The notes beneath the pieces were generated by a model that saw only the letters and a list, made by a program, of their open reading frames with translations, did not search any database and was not told the DNA's origin. Made by a program: the position numbers and the translations under genes. This document shows, piece by piece, positions 1 through 6,465 of a DNA stretch of 12,730 nucleotides. Each line of letters starts with the position of its first letter. The stretch's first letter is position 1. This DNA is from Campylobacterota bacterium (GTDB taxonomy: Bacteria; Campylobacterota; Campylobacteria; Campylobacterales; Sulfurovaceae), in contig QMKU01000012.1 in NCBI GenBank assembly GCA_003646525.1, forward strand, positions 1 to 12,730. Direction: 5' to 3'.

Positions 1-4
1 AAAG

Positions 5-107
5 GTAGTTTACAATGTTGTAGGTGCGACCATGTCGCACAAGTGATGATTTGCTCGTGTGACACGGTCACACCTACGAACTCCAATAAGCTTAAAGTGT
101 AAACTAC
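5..107. repeat. REPIN-like inverted pair of REP palindromes with outer inverted repeats
   Basis: Two REP-type units face each other. The left unit (20-40) has head GTAG, stem arms GTGCGAC and GTCGCAC, and loop CAT. The right unit (57-77), read on the minus strand, has head GTAG, stem arms GTGTGAC and GTCACAC, and loop CGT. Both 7-bp stems are perfect, so the C/G to T/A difference is compensated within each unit. A 16-nt spacer separates them. Ten-base arms GTAGTTTACA (5-14) and TGTAAACTAC (98-107) enclose the whole. The element is extragenic, 3' of the M15 peptidase gene. Tetranucleotide-headed palindromes in inverted pairs are the known form of REPs mobilised by REP-associated tyrosine transposases; no such transposase gene is visible here. 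It may also act as a transcript-end structure. There are no other signals in 1-169. Confidence 0.8.
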
Positions 108-169
108 TTATGAAGGATGCCAAAATAAAAGTCAAATCACTCAAAGTCCCTACTCCAAGTCGCTATTTC

Positions 170-895
170 TTAGTATAGGTTCTGTGAAGTGGCTTCTGCT
201 GGTTTCTTATGCTTTAGAGGTATATATTTTGGCTTTGGACTACCTATAGATCTATTTTTGACTGATTTTTCAAAGTGTTGATAATCCTTGATGGTGCGCC
301 AATCTCCACCCCATTTCCACCCTTTGGCTTTAAATAATCTCGTGATGCGACTATCTCTTCTGATAATAGCTCGACTTGATGCTTTTTTGTCTCTATGGAT
401 TCTCTTTCTATAAGGTAGAGATTTTTTATGGCTTATGTGTCCGCTCTTTGATATATATGGATTTTCTATAGGGTTTATATCTATCGCTTTGCCATAAGAG
501 TGATTTGACCATTTTTTGCTTCCTGTGGCTCTCCTGCAATTAAATGCAGAGGTATTGTCCGCTTCTATAGATTGAAAATCACTAGCATTATAGTCTTCGA
601 TGAGTCTCATCTGATTGATAGGGTATCGTGAGCTATATAGATCTCCAAATATCTCAACTACATCATTTGCAACCGATTTGTGTACTACCATTTTACCAGT
701 TTGCCTTTTGCCCTTAAAGTCCCAATAGCTCATCTCGATATATCTAAGGTCATACAATTCTACGGGACAACCCTCTCTCCAAGAACCCTTTTTGATCATC
801 TCTTTTGCAATTTTTGTTGGGATTTTGGAGATTTGGAACTTGAATCCTGCCAATAAAAAATATGGAATGGCTATTATTAAAAGTATTTTTTTCAT
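170..895 (-). CDS. M15-family zinc D,D-/L,D-peptidase (peptidase_M15_4-like), membrane-anchored or secreted
   Basis: This is a predicted peptidoglycan-cleaving metallopeptidase acting in the periplasm. Numbered from the upstream ATG at 916 (248 aa), the family signature is clear: S-N-H139-S-Y-G-K-A-I-D146-I-N near the middle and D211-Y-Q-H214-F-E near the end. H139, D146 and H214 are the expected zinc ligands and D211 the likely catalytic acid. The N-terminus is hydrophobic (residues 11-25), consistent with a signal peptide or anchor. The annotated start at 895 (M-K-K-I-L-L) gives a conventional signal sequence of a 241-aa protein, but has no good Shine-Dalgarno. The in-frame ATG at 916 has AGGG five to six bases upstream, so the longer form is possible. 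The C-terminal tail after residue 220 is basic and proline/lysine-rich. The gene stands alone, divergent from the transporter operon. Substrate (D-Ala-D-Ala or L-Ala-D-Glu) is not determined. Confidence 0.85.
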   Translation of the reverse strand: MKKILLIIAIPYFLLAGFKFQISKIPTKIAKEMIKKGSWREGCPVELYDLRYIEMSYWDFKGKRQTGKMVVHKSVANDVVEIFGDLYSSRYPINQMRLIEDYNASDFQSIEADNTSAFNCRRATGSKKWSNHSYGKAIDINPIENPYISKSGHISHKKSLPYRKRIHRDKKASSRAIIRRDSRITRLFKAKGWKWGGDWRTIKDYQHFEKSVKNRSIGSPKPKYIPLKHKKPAEATSQNLY

Positions 896-933
896 AGATT
901 TATTGTAGCATAACAATCCCTATTTTATTAGCT

Positions 934-989
934 TTGACTACAAAAAGCATATGAAACATAGTGAATAAATTCAAATTATACTATATAAA
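934..989. promoter_or_regulatory. Candidate divergent promoters for the M15 gene and the transporter operon
   Basis: Plus strand: TTGACT (934-939), 17 nt, then a weak CATAGT (957-962); a better -10-like TATACT lies at 977-982 without a clear -35. Minus strand: TTGAAT (complement of 969-974), 17 nt, then TATGCT (complement of 946-951). The boxes interleave, so the two promoters could interfere. These are consensus matches read by eye; which is used is unknown. Confidence 0.4.
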
Positions 990-996
990 TCAGATA

Positions 997-1031
997 ATTT
1001 TACTCTTATTTAAGCATAGTAGGAGTAAAGT
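997..1031 (+). promoter_or_regulatory. Stem-loop in the operon leader
   Basis: TTTACTC (999-1005) is complementary to GAGTAAA (1023-1029). The stem extends by a T-G wobble and an A-T pair to 9 bp, around a 17-nt loop. If transcription starts from the -10 at 977-982, this hairpin is at the 5' end of the mRNA. No T-run follows, so it is not an intrinsic terminator. Function unknown. Confidence 0.4.
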
Positions 1032-1040
1032 ATCATATAT

Positions 1041-1076
1041 CATAGTTTGTAATGATTATTATCATTAGAAACTATG
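1041..1076 (+). promoter_or_regulatory. 36-bp dyad with a Fur-box-like core upstream of the transporter operon
   Basis: Outer arms CATAGTTT (1041-1048) and AAACTATG (1069-1076) are perfectly complementary. After one G/G mismatch the inner arms TAATGAT (1050-1056) and ATCATTA (1061-1067) also match, around a TATT centre. The core can be aligned to the 19-bp Fur consensus GATAATGATAATCATTATC with 13 matches. It may be an operator for a Fur-family (Fur, Zur or PerR) repressor, or an RNA hairpin in the leader. It lies 35 bp before the chosen start of the first gene. Confidence 0.5.
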
Positions 1077-1111
1077 TATTGGGAACGATTGAAATATATA
1101 AAAAGAGAAAT

Positions 1112-2278
1112 ATGAATAAGCAATTTATAAAAAGTAAAGTGTTAATCATCTCATTTGCTCACTTTGCACATGACATTTTTTCAGCATTTTTAGCTCCACT
1201 TTTACCACTTATCATAGAGAAACTAGGACTTAGTCTCTCTATGGTGGCACTGCTTGATGTCATTAGACGAATTCCAGCACTTTTAAATCCACTGCTTGGA
1301 CTAGTAGCAGAAAAGAGAGATGTTAAATATTTTGTGATTTTAACCCCTGCTATTACTGCTATCAGTATGAGTTTGATTGGACTTGCTCCATCTTATACCA
1401 CTCTTGTTATACTGTTATTAGTAGCAGGTATCTCCTCAGCACTTTTTCATATACCATCTCCGACCATGATCAAGATGGCATCTGGAGATAGAACAGGTAC
1501 AGGGATGAGTTACTATATGGTCGGAGGTGAGTTCGCTCGTACCCTTGGCCCACTTTTGGTTACAGCAGCTGTATCATGGTGGGGGCTTGAAGGGGTTTAT
1601 AAACTTATGCCTATCGGGATTATCGCATCTCTGATTTTGTATTATAAATTAAGAGATTTTGAGACCCATGTCAAAGCAAAAAAGAGGGAAAAGGGCGATA
1701 CCAAGGCATTGCTTATCAAGTATAAAGGTTTTTTTATAACCATTGGGCTTTTTGTAGTTTTTCAATCAGCCATGAAAAGTTCACTCACACTCTATCTACC
1801 TATCTATCTTGTTCAAAATGGAGAGTCTTTGTGGTATGCAGGGATCGCTCTCTCTATATTGCAATTTTCAGGGGTGGTTGGGGTATTTTTGGCAGGAAAT
1901 ATTTCAGATAAAATAGGACGATACCAAACGCTACTCTTGACAGCTACAGGGTCAACCATCTTTATGGGACTTTTTATCTATTATCAAAATATGTTTATAT
2001 TAGGAATTTTAGGATTTTTCCTCTTTGCTGCGACTCCTGTTTTGATTGCATTTGTGCAAGATACCAACTCACATATGCCCACATTCATGAACAGTATCTA
2101 TATGGCTATAAACTTTGGTGTTAGCTCTATTATCGTTTTGGGTATAGGCTACTTGGGTGATAGCATAGGTCTCAATGAGACTTTTGTTATCTGTAATATT
2201 ATGGCAGTGGGAACGATTATGGTTGCACTGCTTTTTAGAAAATACCAACATAATTTGAAGGAAAAAAATGATATTTGA
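1112..2278 (+). CDS. MFS transporter, Fsr (fosmidomycin resistance)-like
   Basis: This is a 388-aa inner-membrane major facilitator protein of about 12 transmembrane segments, probably a proton-driven exporter. Features shared with the Fsr branch are the N-terminal H-F-A-H-D-I-F-S motif before the first helix (around residue 17) and the mid-half segment H-I-P-S-P followed by G-M-S-Y-Y-M-V-G-G and L-G-P-L-L (about 114-150). A loop of the type G-N-I-S-D-K-I-G-R occurs at the matching place in the second half. The ATG at 1112 (M-N-K-Q) was chosen. An in-frame ATG at 1052 would add 20 residues but lies inside the 36-bp dyad with no ribosome site. It is first in the operon and overlaps the next gene by 11 bp. 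The substrate is unknown; Fsr-like proteins are often annotated as drug exporters on weak grounds. Confidence 0.85.
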   Translation: MNKQFIKSKVLIISFAHFAHDIFSAFLAPLLPLIIEKLGLSLSMVALLDVIRRIPALLNPLLGLVAEKRDVKYFVILTPAITAISMSLIGLAPSYTTLVILLLVAGISSALFHIPSPTMIKMASGDRTGTGMSYYMVGGEFARTLGPLLVTAAVSWWGLEGVYKLMPIGIIASLILYYKLRDFETHVKAKKREKGDTKALLIKYKGFFITIGLFVVFQSAMKSSLTLYLPIYLVQNGESLWYAGIALSILQFSGVVGVFLAGNISDKIGRYQTLLLTATGSTIFMGLFIYYQNMFILGILGFFLFAATPVLIAFVQDTNSHMPTFMNSIYMAINFGVSSIIVLGIGYLGDSIGLNETFVICNIMAVGTIMVALLFRKYQHNLKEKNDI

Positions 2279-2864
2279 TTTAGAAAACAACAGAACAATA
2301 AATGAGCAGTATAAATTGATGGCTCAAACGATTATACCACGACCAATCGCTTGGGTAGTTACAGAGGATAATGGTGTGATAAATATTGCACCATTCTCTT
2401 ATTTTATAGGATTATCTAGTGAACCTGCTTCAGTGCTTATCTCGGTAGGACACAAAGCAGACGGCACACCCAAAGACACCTTGGCAAATATTAGAAAAAC
2501 CAAAAAATGTACTATCTGTATGGTAGATGAGCAGAATTTAGAAAAAATGCACTTTAGTTCAAAGGGGCTAGACAAAGAGGTAAGTGAAGCTGAACTTTTT
2601 GATATAAAAACAGCTAAGATGTTTGATGAGTATCCGCCTGCTATAGAGGGTGTACCCTGTGTTTACTTTTGTGATTTTAACCAAGAGATAGATTTGGGTG
2701 GTGGTTCAACTATTCCACTTATATTAAATGTCAAGCATATTTATGTTGAAGATGAGAATATTACCAATAGAGAGAGATTGACTATAGAGTTTAATCCTGT
2801 GGCTAGAATTGGTAAGAGTTATGCTCTTTTAGGGGAGGAGATTACTCCCCCTGTTATACCTTAG
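2268..2864 (+). CDS. Flavin reductase-like protein, FMN-binding split barrel
   Basis: This is a 198-aa soluble protein of the flavin reductase-like family (PF01613 type), expected to bind FMN. The diagnostic N-terminal region is present: I-I-P-R-P-I-A-W-V (about 22-30), then I-A-P-F-S-Y-F (about 40-46), then E-P-A-S-V-L-I-S-V-G (about 52-61), as in split-barrel flavoproteins. The middle has a D-T-L-A-N-I-R segment typical of the family. AAGGA lies just before the ATG, and the start overlaps the MFS gene, so translation is probably coupled. Inside a transporter operon it could reduce the toxic substrate or supply reduced flavin; this is inference. The exact reaction cannot be assigned, as members range from NAD(P)H:flavin reductases to isomerase-like flavoproteins. 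Confidence 0.85.
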   Translation: MIFDLENNRTINEQYKLMAQTIIPRPIAWVVTEDNGVINIAPFSYFIGLSSEPASVLISVGHKADGTPKDTLANIRKTKKCTICMVDEQNLEKMHFSSKGLDKEVSEAELFDIKTAKMFDEYPPAIEGVPCVYFCDFNQEIDLGGGSTIPLILNVKHIYVEDENITNRERLTIEFNPVARIGKSYALLGEEITPPVIP

Positions 2865-2887
2865 TTAGAAAATATTAGGAGATAAAA

Positions 2888-3853
2888 ATGGAACTCAATA
2901 AACGCTCCCTAGAGCATTTCCCCGTACAGCTTTTTGCTATTGTTATGGGTCTCTCTGGTTTATCAATAGTATTTGCTAAGGCGTATCATTTGATTGATAT
3001 GCCTTATTGGATTTATGGGACTCTACTCTTTGTAGACACCATTTTGTTTTTAGGTATATTCACTGCCTATATGTTCAAGTGCTTACTCTACCCTGAAGCT
3101 GTCAAAAAAGAGTTTAATCACCCAATAAAAAGCTCATTTATGGCTGCAATTTCGATTAGTTTTTTGCTAGTTTCGATTGCCTATTATGACTTTGCACCGA
3201 CCATCTCTATACTCTTGTGGTATATAGGAACACCGTTACAGTTAGCTTTTACACTTATCATTATTCGCTACTGGATTCACAATGATTTCAAAGTAGTACA
3301 TAGTAATCCTGCTTGGTTTATCCCTATTGTGGGAAATGTGCTTGTACCTGTCATTGGGGTGGAGGCTGCTCCTATTTGGGTATCACTTTTTTTCTTTGCT
3401 TTGGGAATGTTCTTTTGGATAGTCCTTTTTACCATTATGATGTACAGAATAGTTTTTCATCACCCTTTGGCCAAGAAGTTAGTACCGACACTCTTTATAC
3501 TTATTGCACCTCCTGCAATAGGGTTTGTGAGTTATTTTCGTATGAGCAATGGTAGCATAGATATGTTGAGTATGTTTTTATATTTTATAGCACTTTTTAC
3601 GCTATTTTTACTACTCTTTATGGTGCGTATGTTTGATGCCAAACAGTTTTTTATCTCATGGTGGGCATATACTTTTCCCCTAGCAGCCATCACCATTGCT
3701 ACGCTACTCATGCACATGGCATTGAGAACAACGCTAACCTATATTGGATCAATTATTTTAATTATTTTAACTACAGTCGTGATAGGTTTTGTTACCTATA
3801 GAACCATCCAAGAGTGTCAATTAGAAAAAATTTGTATAGAAGAGGAAGAGTAA
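2888..3853 (+). CDS. TehA/SLAC1-type TDT-family transporter or anion channel
   Basis: This is a 321-aa membrane protein with about ten hydrophobic segments, the length and fold pattern of the tellurite-resistance/dicarboxylate transporter (TDT) family. The N-terminus H-F-P-V-Q-L-F-A-I-V-M-G-L-S-G-L (10-25) is the typical first helix. The family includes TehA, plant SLAC1 anion channels, malate transporters and the yeast sulfite exporter Ssu1. Because TDT proteins move small anions, the operon substrate could be an oxyanion such as tellurite, sulfite or a related species; this is inference only. A strong TTAGGAG precedes the ATG by 7 bases. The stop overlaps the next start (TAATG). Confidence 0.85.
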   Translation: MELNKRSLEHFPVQLFAIVMGLSGLSIVFAKAYHLIDMPYWIYGTLLFVDTILFLGIFTAYMFKCLLYPEAVKKEFNHPIKSSFMAAISISFLLVSIAYYDFAPTISILLWYIGTPLQLAFTLIIIRYWIHNDFKVVHSNPAWFIPIVGNVLVPVIGVEAAPIWVSLFFFALGMFFWIVLFTIMMYRIVFHHPLAKKLVPTLFILIAPPAIGFVSYFRMSNGSIDMLSMFLYFIALFTLFLLLFMVRMFDAKQFFISWWAYTFPLAAITIATLLMHMALRTTLTYIGSIILIILTTVVIGFVTYRTIQECQLEKICIEEEE

Positions 3854-4362
3854 TGATAGATAAAAAAAATATTTTAGTTGGGTTGATTTTAGGTTTTGTA
3901 ATGAGCCTATTTGTATTAGGATTTGCTTTAAAAGTAGCAGCTCCTACGATGTTTTTTAAAGAAGTTAGTGTCCCTTATGATTTTGACAAAACAGTAAGAG
4001 TAATTAAAACGCGTATCAACAAACAAGAGGGATGGCATGTCACAGATGTGATTGACCAACAAAAAGAGGTTTTGAATAATGGCGGTCAAGATGTAGGAAA
4101 AGTCAAAATCATCAAATTTTGCAATGGTAAACTCTCAGGCGTGATGCTAGGAGATGATGGCAGTAAATTTATGGCTGCCAAGATGCCCCTAAGTATCGCT
4201 GTGTATGAAAAAAGTGATGGCAGAGTGACCATCGGACTGATGAACGGATACATTATGGCACGACTCTTTGCAGGGACACGAGAGGGTGAGATAATGGAAG
4301 AGGTGGTGAAAGATATAGAAGAGATTTTAGGATTCTTGCACTTTAGGTTTACAATGTTTTGA
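3853..4362 (+). CDS. DUF302 domain protein with N-terminal membrane anchor
   Basis: This is a 169-aa protein. Residues 7-27 are a single hydrophobic segment, a membrane anchor or uncleaved signal. The rest is a DUF302 domain (PF03625): after the anchor comes V-P-Y-D-F-D-K-T-V; in the middle I-I-K-F-C90-N and later M-P-L-S-I-A-V-Y-E-K-S-D-G-R-V (about 111-125), both strongly conserved patterns of the family. The domain probably faces the periplasm. Its biochemical role is not established; it often occurs near redox, sulfur or metal-resistance genes. The ATG at 3853 shares its A with the stop of the TehA-like gene and is preceded by GAGGAAGAG. An upstream in-frame ATG at 3814 would start inside that gene and lacks support. 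Confidence 0.85.
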   Translation: MIDKKNILVGLILGFVMSLFVLGFALKVAAPTMFFKEVSVPYDFDKTVRVIKTRINKQEGWHVTDVIDQQKEVLNNGGQDVGKVKIIKFCNGKLSGVMLGDDGSKFMAAKMPLSIAVYEKSDGRVTIGLMNGYIMARLFAGTREGEIMEEVVKDIEEILGFLHFRFTMF

Positions 4363-4410
4363 TTTATACTATCCCAAGGATATAGAAAAACTAATTAACT
4401 AAAGGAAAAA

Positions 4411-4518
4411 ATGATGAGAAATCGAGGAAATGAAAACGGTCAAGGAGATAGCTTGGGTGCAGGTCGAGGCAAAGTAAACAATCGTATCTTTTTAGGCAAA
4501 CTTTTTGCTAAAAGATAA
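4411..4518 (+). CDS. Small Gly/Arg/Asn-rich ORF, or detached N-terminus of the next permease
   Basis: This is a 35-codon ORF with AAAGGA five to six bases before the first of two consecutive ATGs. The product begins M-M-R-N-R-G-N-E-N-G-Q-G, is rich in Gly, Arg and Asn, and ends G-K-L-F-A-K-R. It ends at 4518, overlapping the permease ORF (from 4505) in another frame. Removing one A from the AAAA run at 4510-4513 would join it smoothly to the permease (…F-A-K-D-K-K-P-S-L-K-K-A). It could be a separate small protein translationally coupled to the permease, or the true N-terminus of that permease separated by a frameshift. The good ribosome site favours real translation. Confidence 0.5.
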   Translation: MMRNRGNENGQGDSLGAGRGKVNNRIFLGKLFAKR

Positions 4519-4942
4519 AAAACCAAGTTTAAAAAAAGCTTTCATCGCATCCACCATAAGTTTTATCTCAATTTTACCCATGATTATAGCTGTAGTTGGA
4601 CTTATTGGACTTTTTCAAACTTATGTGACGGCTGATATGCTATCTACTCTATTTGGATACAGTGCCTTTTCTGACATTATTGTAGGTACATTTGCAGGTG
4701 CAGTATCTTCAGGAAATGGTGCTATCTCTTATGTGATCGCAGAGGGTTTACAGAGTCAAGGGGTATCGGTCTATGCTCTAAGCACTTTTATACTGGCTTG
4801 GGTTACTTTGGGTTTCGTTCAACTTCCTGCCGAGGTGAGTGTTTTTGGTTTGAAATTCACAAGCTACAGAAATATCTTAACTCTTTTAAGTACCATTATC
4901 GTCTCCTATTTGGCTGTTATAACCACAAGGCTATTTGTATGA
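4505..4942 (+). CDS. Half-size DUF318/ArsP_1-like permease, first half (possibly frameshifted)
   Basis: This is a membrane protein of 145 aa with about four hydrophobic segments (18-38, 55-70, 90-108, 122-142). The core G-A-V-S-S-G-N-G-A-I-S-Y followed by G-V, then F-I-L-A-W-V-T-L-G-F-V-Q-L-P-A-E (66-110), is typical of the DUF318/ArsP_1 permease fold (PF03773 type), of which this is one repeat. Full-size members carry two such repeats in one chain. The only upstream start in frame is TTG at 4505 with a weak ribosome site; the same frame is closed by stops further upstream. This supports coupling to, or a frameshift from, the small ORF at 4411. It overlaps the next gene by ATGA, so the two halves are co-translated and probably dimerise. 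Export of arsenicals or other metal species is known for relatives; the substrate here is unknown. Confidence 0.75.
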   Translation: MLKDKKPSLKKAFIASTISFISILPMIIAVVGLIGLFQTYVTADMLSTLFGYSAFSDIIVGTFAGAVSSGNGAISYVIAEGLQSQGVSVYALSTFILAWVTLGFVQLPAEVSVFGLKFTSYRNILTLLSTIIVSYLAVITTRLFV

Positions 4943-5433
4943 AAAAGTTAGAATTTAAAGGAGTAAAGTTTTTAATCTTTGTTGTAACTCTCTATGCTTT
5001 ATTATCTATTATTGATTTTGCCAATAGCCTATTAGGATTTCAAAAGTTTCTATATATCCTGTGGGGATTATTGCCGATATTTCTATTTATCATTATCTTG
5101 ACAACGATGATAAATTATTTTTTGAAACCCAAACAGATAATGAAATATTTTGGAGAAGATAGCGGGAAAAAAGGTCTTATTTATACTATCATAGGCGGCA
5201 TTCTAAGCCATGGTCCCATGTATGCGTGGTATGGCATGCTTGATGATATGAGAAAGCATGGACTAAAAGATGGATTGATTGCCTCGTTTATCTATGCTCG
5301 GGCCGTTAAGCTACCGCTATTGCCTTTTATGATTGATATTTTTGGGATAGTCTTTACAGTTATTATCAATATTTATATTATTATCTTTGCTGTTTTGCAA
5401 GGGAAGTTGATAGATATGCTAATGAAAAAATAG
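4939..5433 (+). CDS. Half-size DUF318/ArsP_1-like permease, second half
   Basis: This is a 164-aa membrane protein with about four hydrophobic segments (10-30, 38-60, 80-98, 128-154). Its core G-G-I-L-S-H-G-P-M-Y-A-W-Y, then K-H-G-L-K-D-G, then F-I-Y-A-R-A-V-K-L-P and finally I-F-G-I-V-F-T (86-140) matches the core of the preceding half position by position in the glycines, the F-x-x-A turn, the proline and the closing F-G-x-x-F-T. The ATG at 4939 overlaps the previous stop (ATGA). A longer ORF opening at 4798 reads through the neighbour in another frame and is rejected. The two half-permeases most likely form one heterodimeric transporter. Substrate unknown. Confidence 0.8.
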   Translation: MKKLEFKGVKFLIFVVTLYALLSIIDFANSLLGFQKFLYILWGLLPIFLFIIILTTMINYFLKPKQIMKYFGEDSGKKGLIYTIIGGILSHGPMYAWYGMLDDMRKHGLKDGLIASFIYARAVKLPLLPFMIDIFGIVFTVIINIYIIIFAVLQGKLIDMLMKK

Positions 5434-5442
5434 GAGAGGACA

Positions 5443-6465
5443 ATGTTACTACTAAGTGTTATTAAGCACAGTATCATGATAACAAGTTTTGTTTTAATGA
5501 TGATGCTTTTGATCGAATATGTCAATGTACAGACGCAAGGTACATGGCAAAACAGGCTAAAAAAGAATCGTTTGGGACAATATATTTTGGTGGCATTTTT
5601 AGGGGTTATGCCAGGTTGTTTGGGTGCATTTACGGTAGTTTCACTCTACTCTCATGGGGTGGTGACTTTTGGTGCTTTGGTTGCTGTTATGATTGCGACG
5701 AGTGGAGATGAAGCATTTGTGATGTTTAGTATGTTCCCCCGATCAGCAATTTGGATAAATGTTATTCTCTTTTTCTTAGCCATTATAGTTGCTTTTGTCG
5801 TTGATATGCTTTTTAGAAATAAGCGATATTTTATGACAGATTTAGACCATGAATTTGAGGTGCATAAGCAGGAGCATTGTCACTGTTTTTCACAACATAC
5901 AATTACAAAACAGTTAAAAGAGATGATATTCCCCAGAGCCTTTTTGATAACCATTTTTAGTGTTTTTCTTATGGCAATATTTTTTTCTCAATTGGGACCA
6001 GAGGTTTGGAACTGGAAAAAAATTACTTTCACCATAGGTTCTTTGGTATCACTTTTTATCATTATTACTGTACCCGACCATTTTTTAGAAAAACATCTCT
6101 ATGAACATGTTATTAAGAAACATCTATTGAGAGTTTTCCTTTGGACGCTAGGGGCATTGTTGGTGGTGCACTATATGGAGAATTATCTCGATATTTCGCA
6201 ATGGCTTCAAGAGAATACAGTCACAGTTTTAACACTAGCAACAATGCTAGGTATTATCCCTGAGTCGGGTCCTCACATGATATTTGTAACCATGTATGCA
6301 CAAGGTTTAGTTCCCTTTGCTGTTTTGCTTGCTAGTTCAATATCCCAAGATGGTCATGGTAGTTTGCCTCTTTTGGCTGTATCCACCAAAGTTTTTATAT
6401 GGTTGAAAGTTATTAATGTTGTGGTGGCACTTATAATAGGTTTGATCGTTCTGAAACTGTTTTAA
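5443..6465 (+). CDS. ArsP_2-like 10-TM putative heavy-metal exporter
   Basis: This is a 340-aa membrane protein resembling the putative 10-TM heavy-metal exporter family ArsP_2 (PF11449 type). It is built of two similar halves: G-V-M-P-G-C59 … S-L-Y-S-H-G-V-V-T-F … T-S-G-D-E (54-90) and G-I-I-P-E-S-G … T-M-Y-A-Q-G-L-V-P-F … S-Q-D-G (270-304). The connecting loop is rich in potential metal ligands: H141, H145, C146, H147, C148 and H152. A further His group is H213, H218, H222 and H227. AGGAGAGGA precedes the ATG, and the gene starts 9 bases after the previous stop. It is last in the operon. The ligand cluster supports a soft-metal or metalloid substrate, but identity and direction of transport are inferred. 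Confidence 0.75.
   Translation: MLLLSVIKHSIMITSFVLMMMLLIEYVNVQTQGTWQNRLKKNRLGQYILVAFLGVMPGCLGAFTVVSLYSHGVVTFGALVAVMIATSGDEAFVMFSMFPRSAIWINVILFFLAIIVAFVVDMLFRNKRYFMTDLDHEFEVHKQEHCHCFSQHTITKQLKEMIFPRAFLITIFSVFLMAIFFSQLGPEVWNWKKITFTIGSLVSLFIIITVPDHFLEKHLYEHVIKKHLLRVFLWTLGALLVVHYMENYLDISQWLQENTVTVLTLATMLGIIPESGPHMIFVTMYAQGLVPFAVLLASSISQDGHGSLPLLAVSTKVFIWLKVINVVVALIIGLIVLKLF

Noticed and set aside
1..107. CRISPR-like repeats
   Set aside because: There are only two inverted units with a short spacer; no direct repeat array or cas gene occurs.
1052..1111. 20-codon N-terminal extension of the MFS protein
   Set aside because: The ATG lies inside the 36-bp dyad without a ribosome site, and the extra residues do not fit MFS N-termini.
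4798..4938. Upstream extension of the second half-permease
   Set aside because: It reads the first half-permease in the wrong frame; the ATGA overlap at 4939 is the better start.
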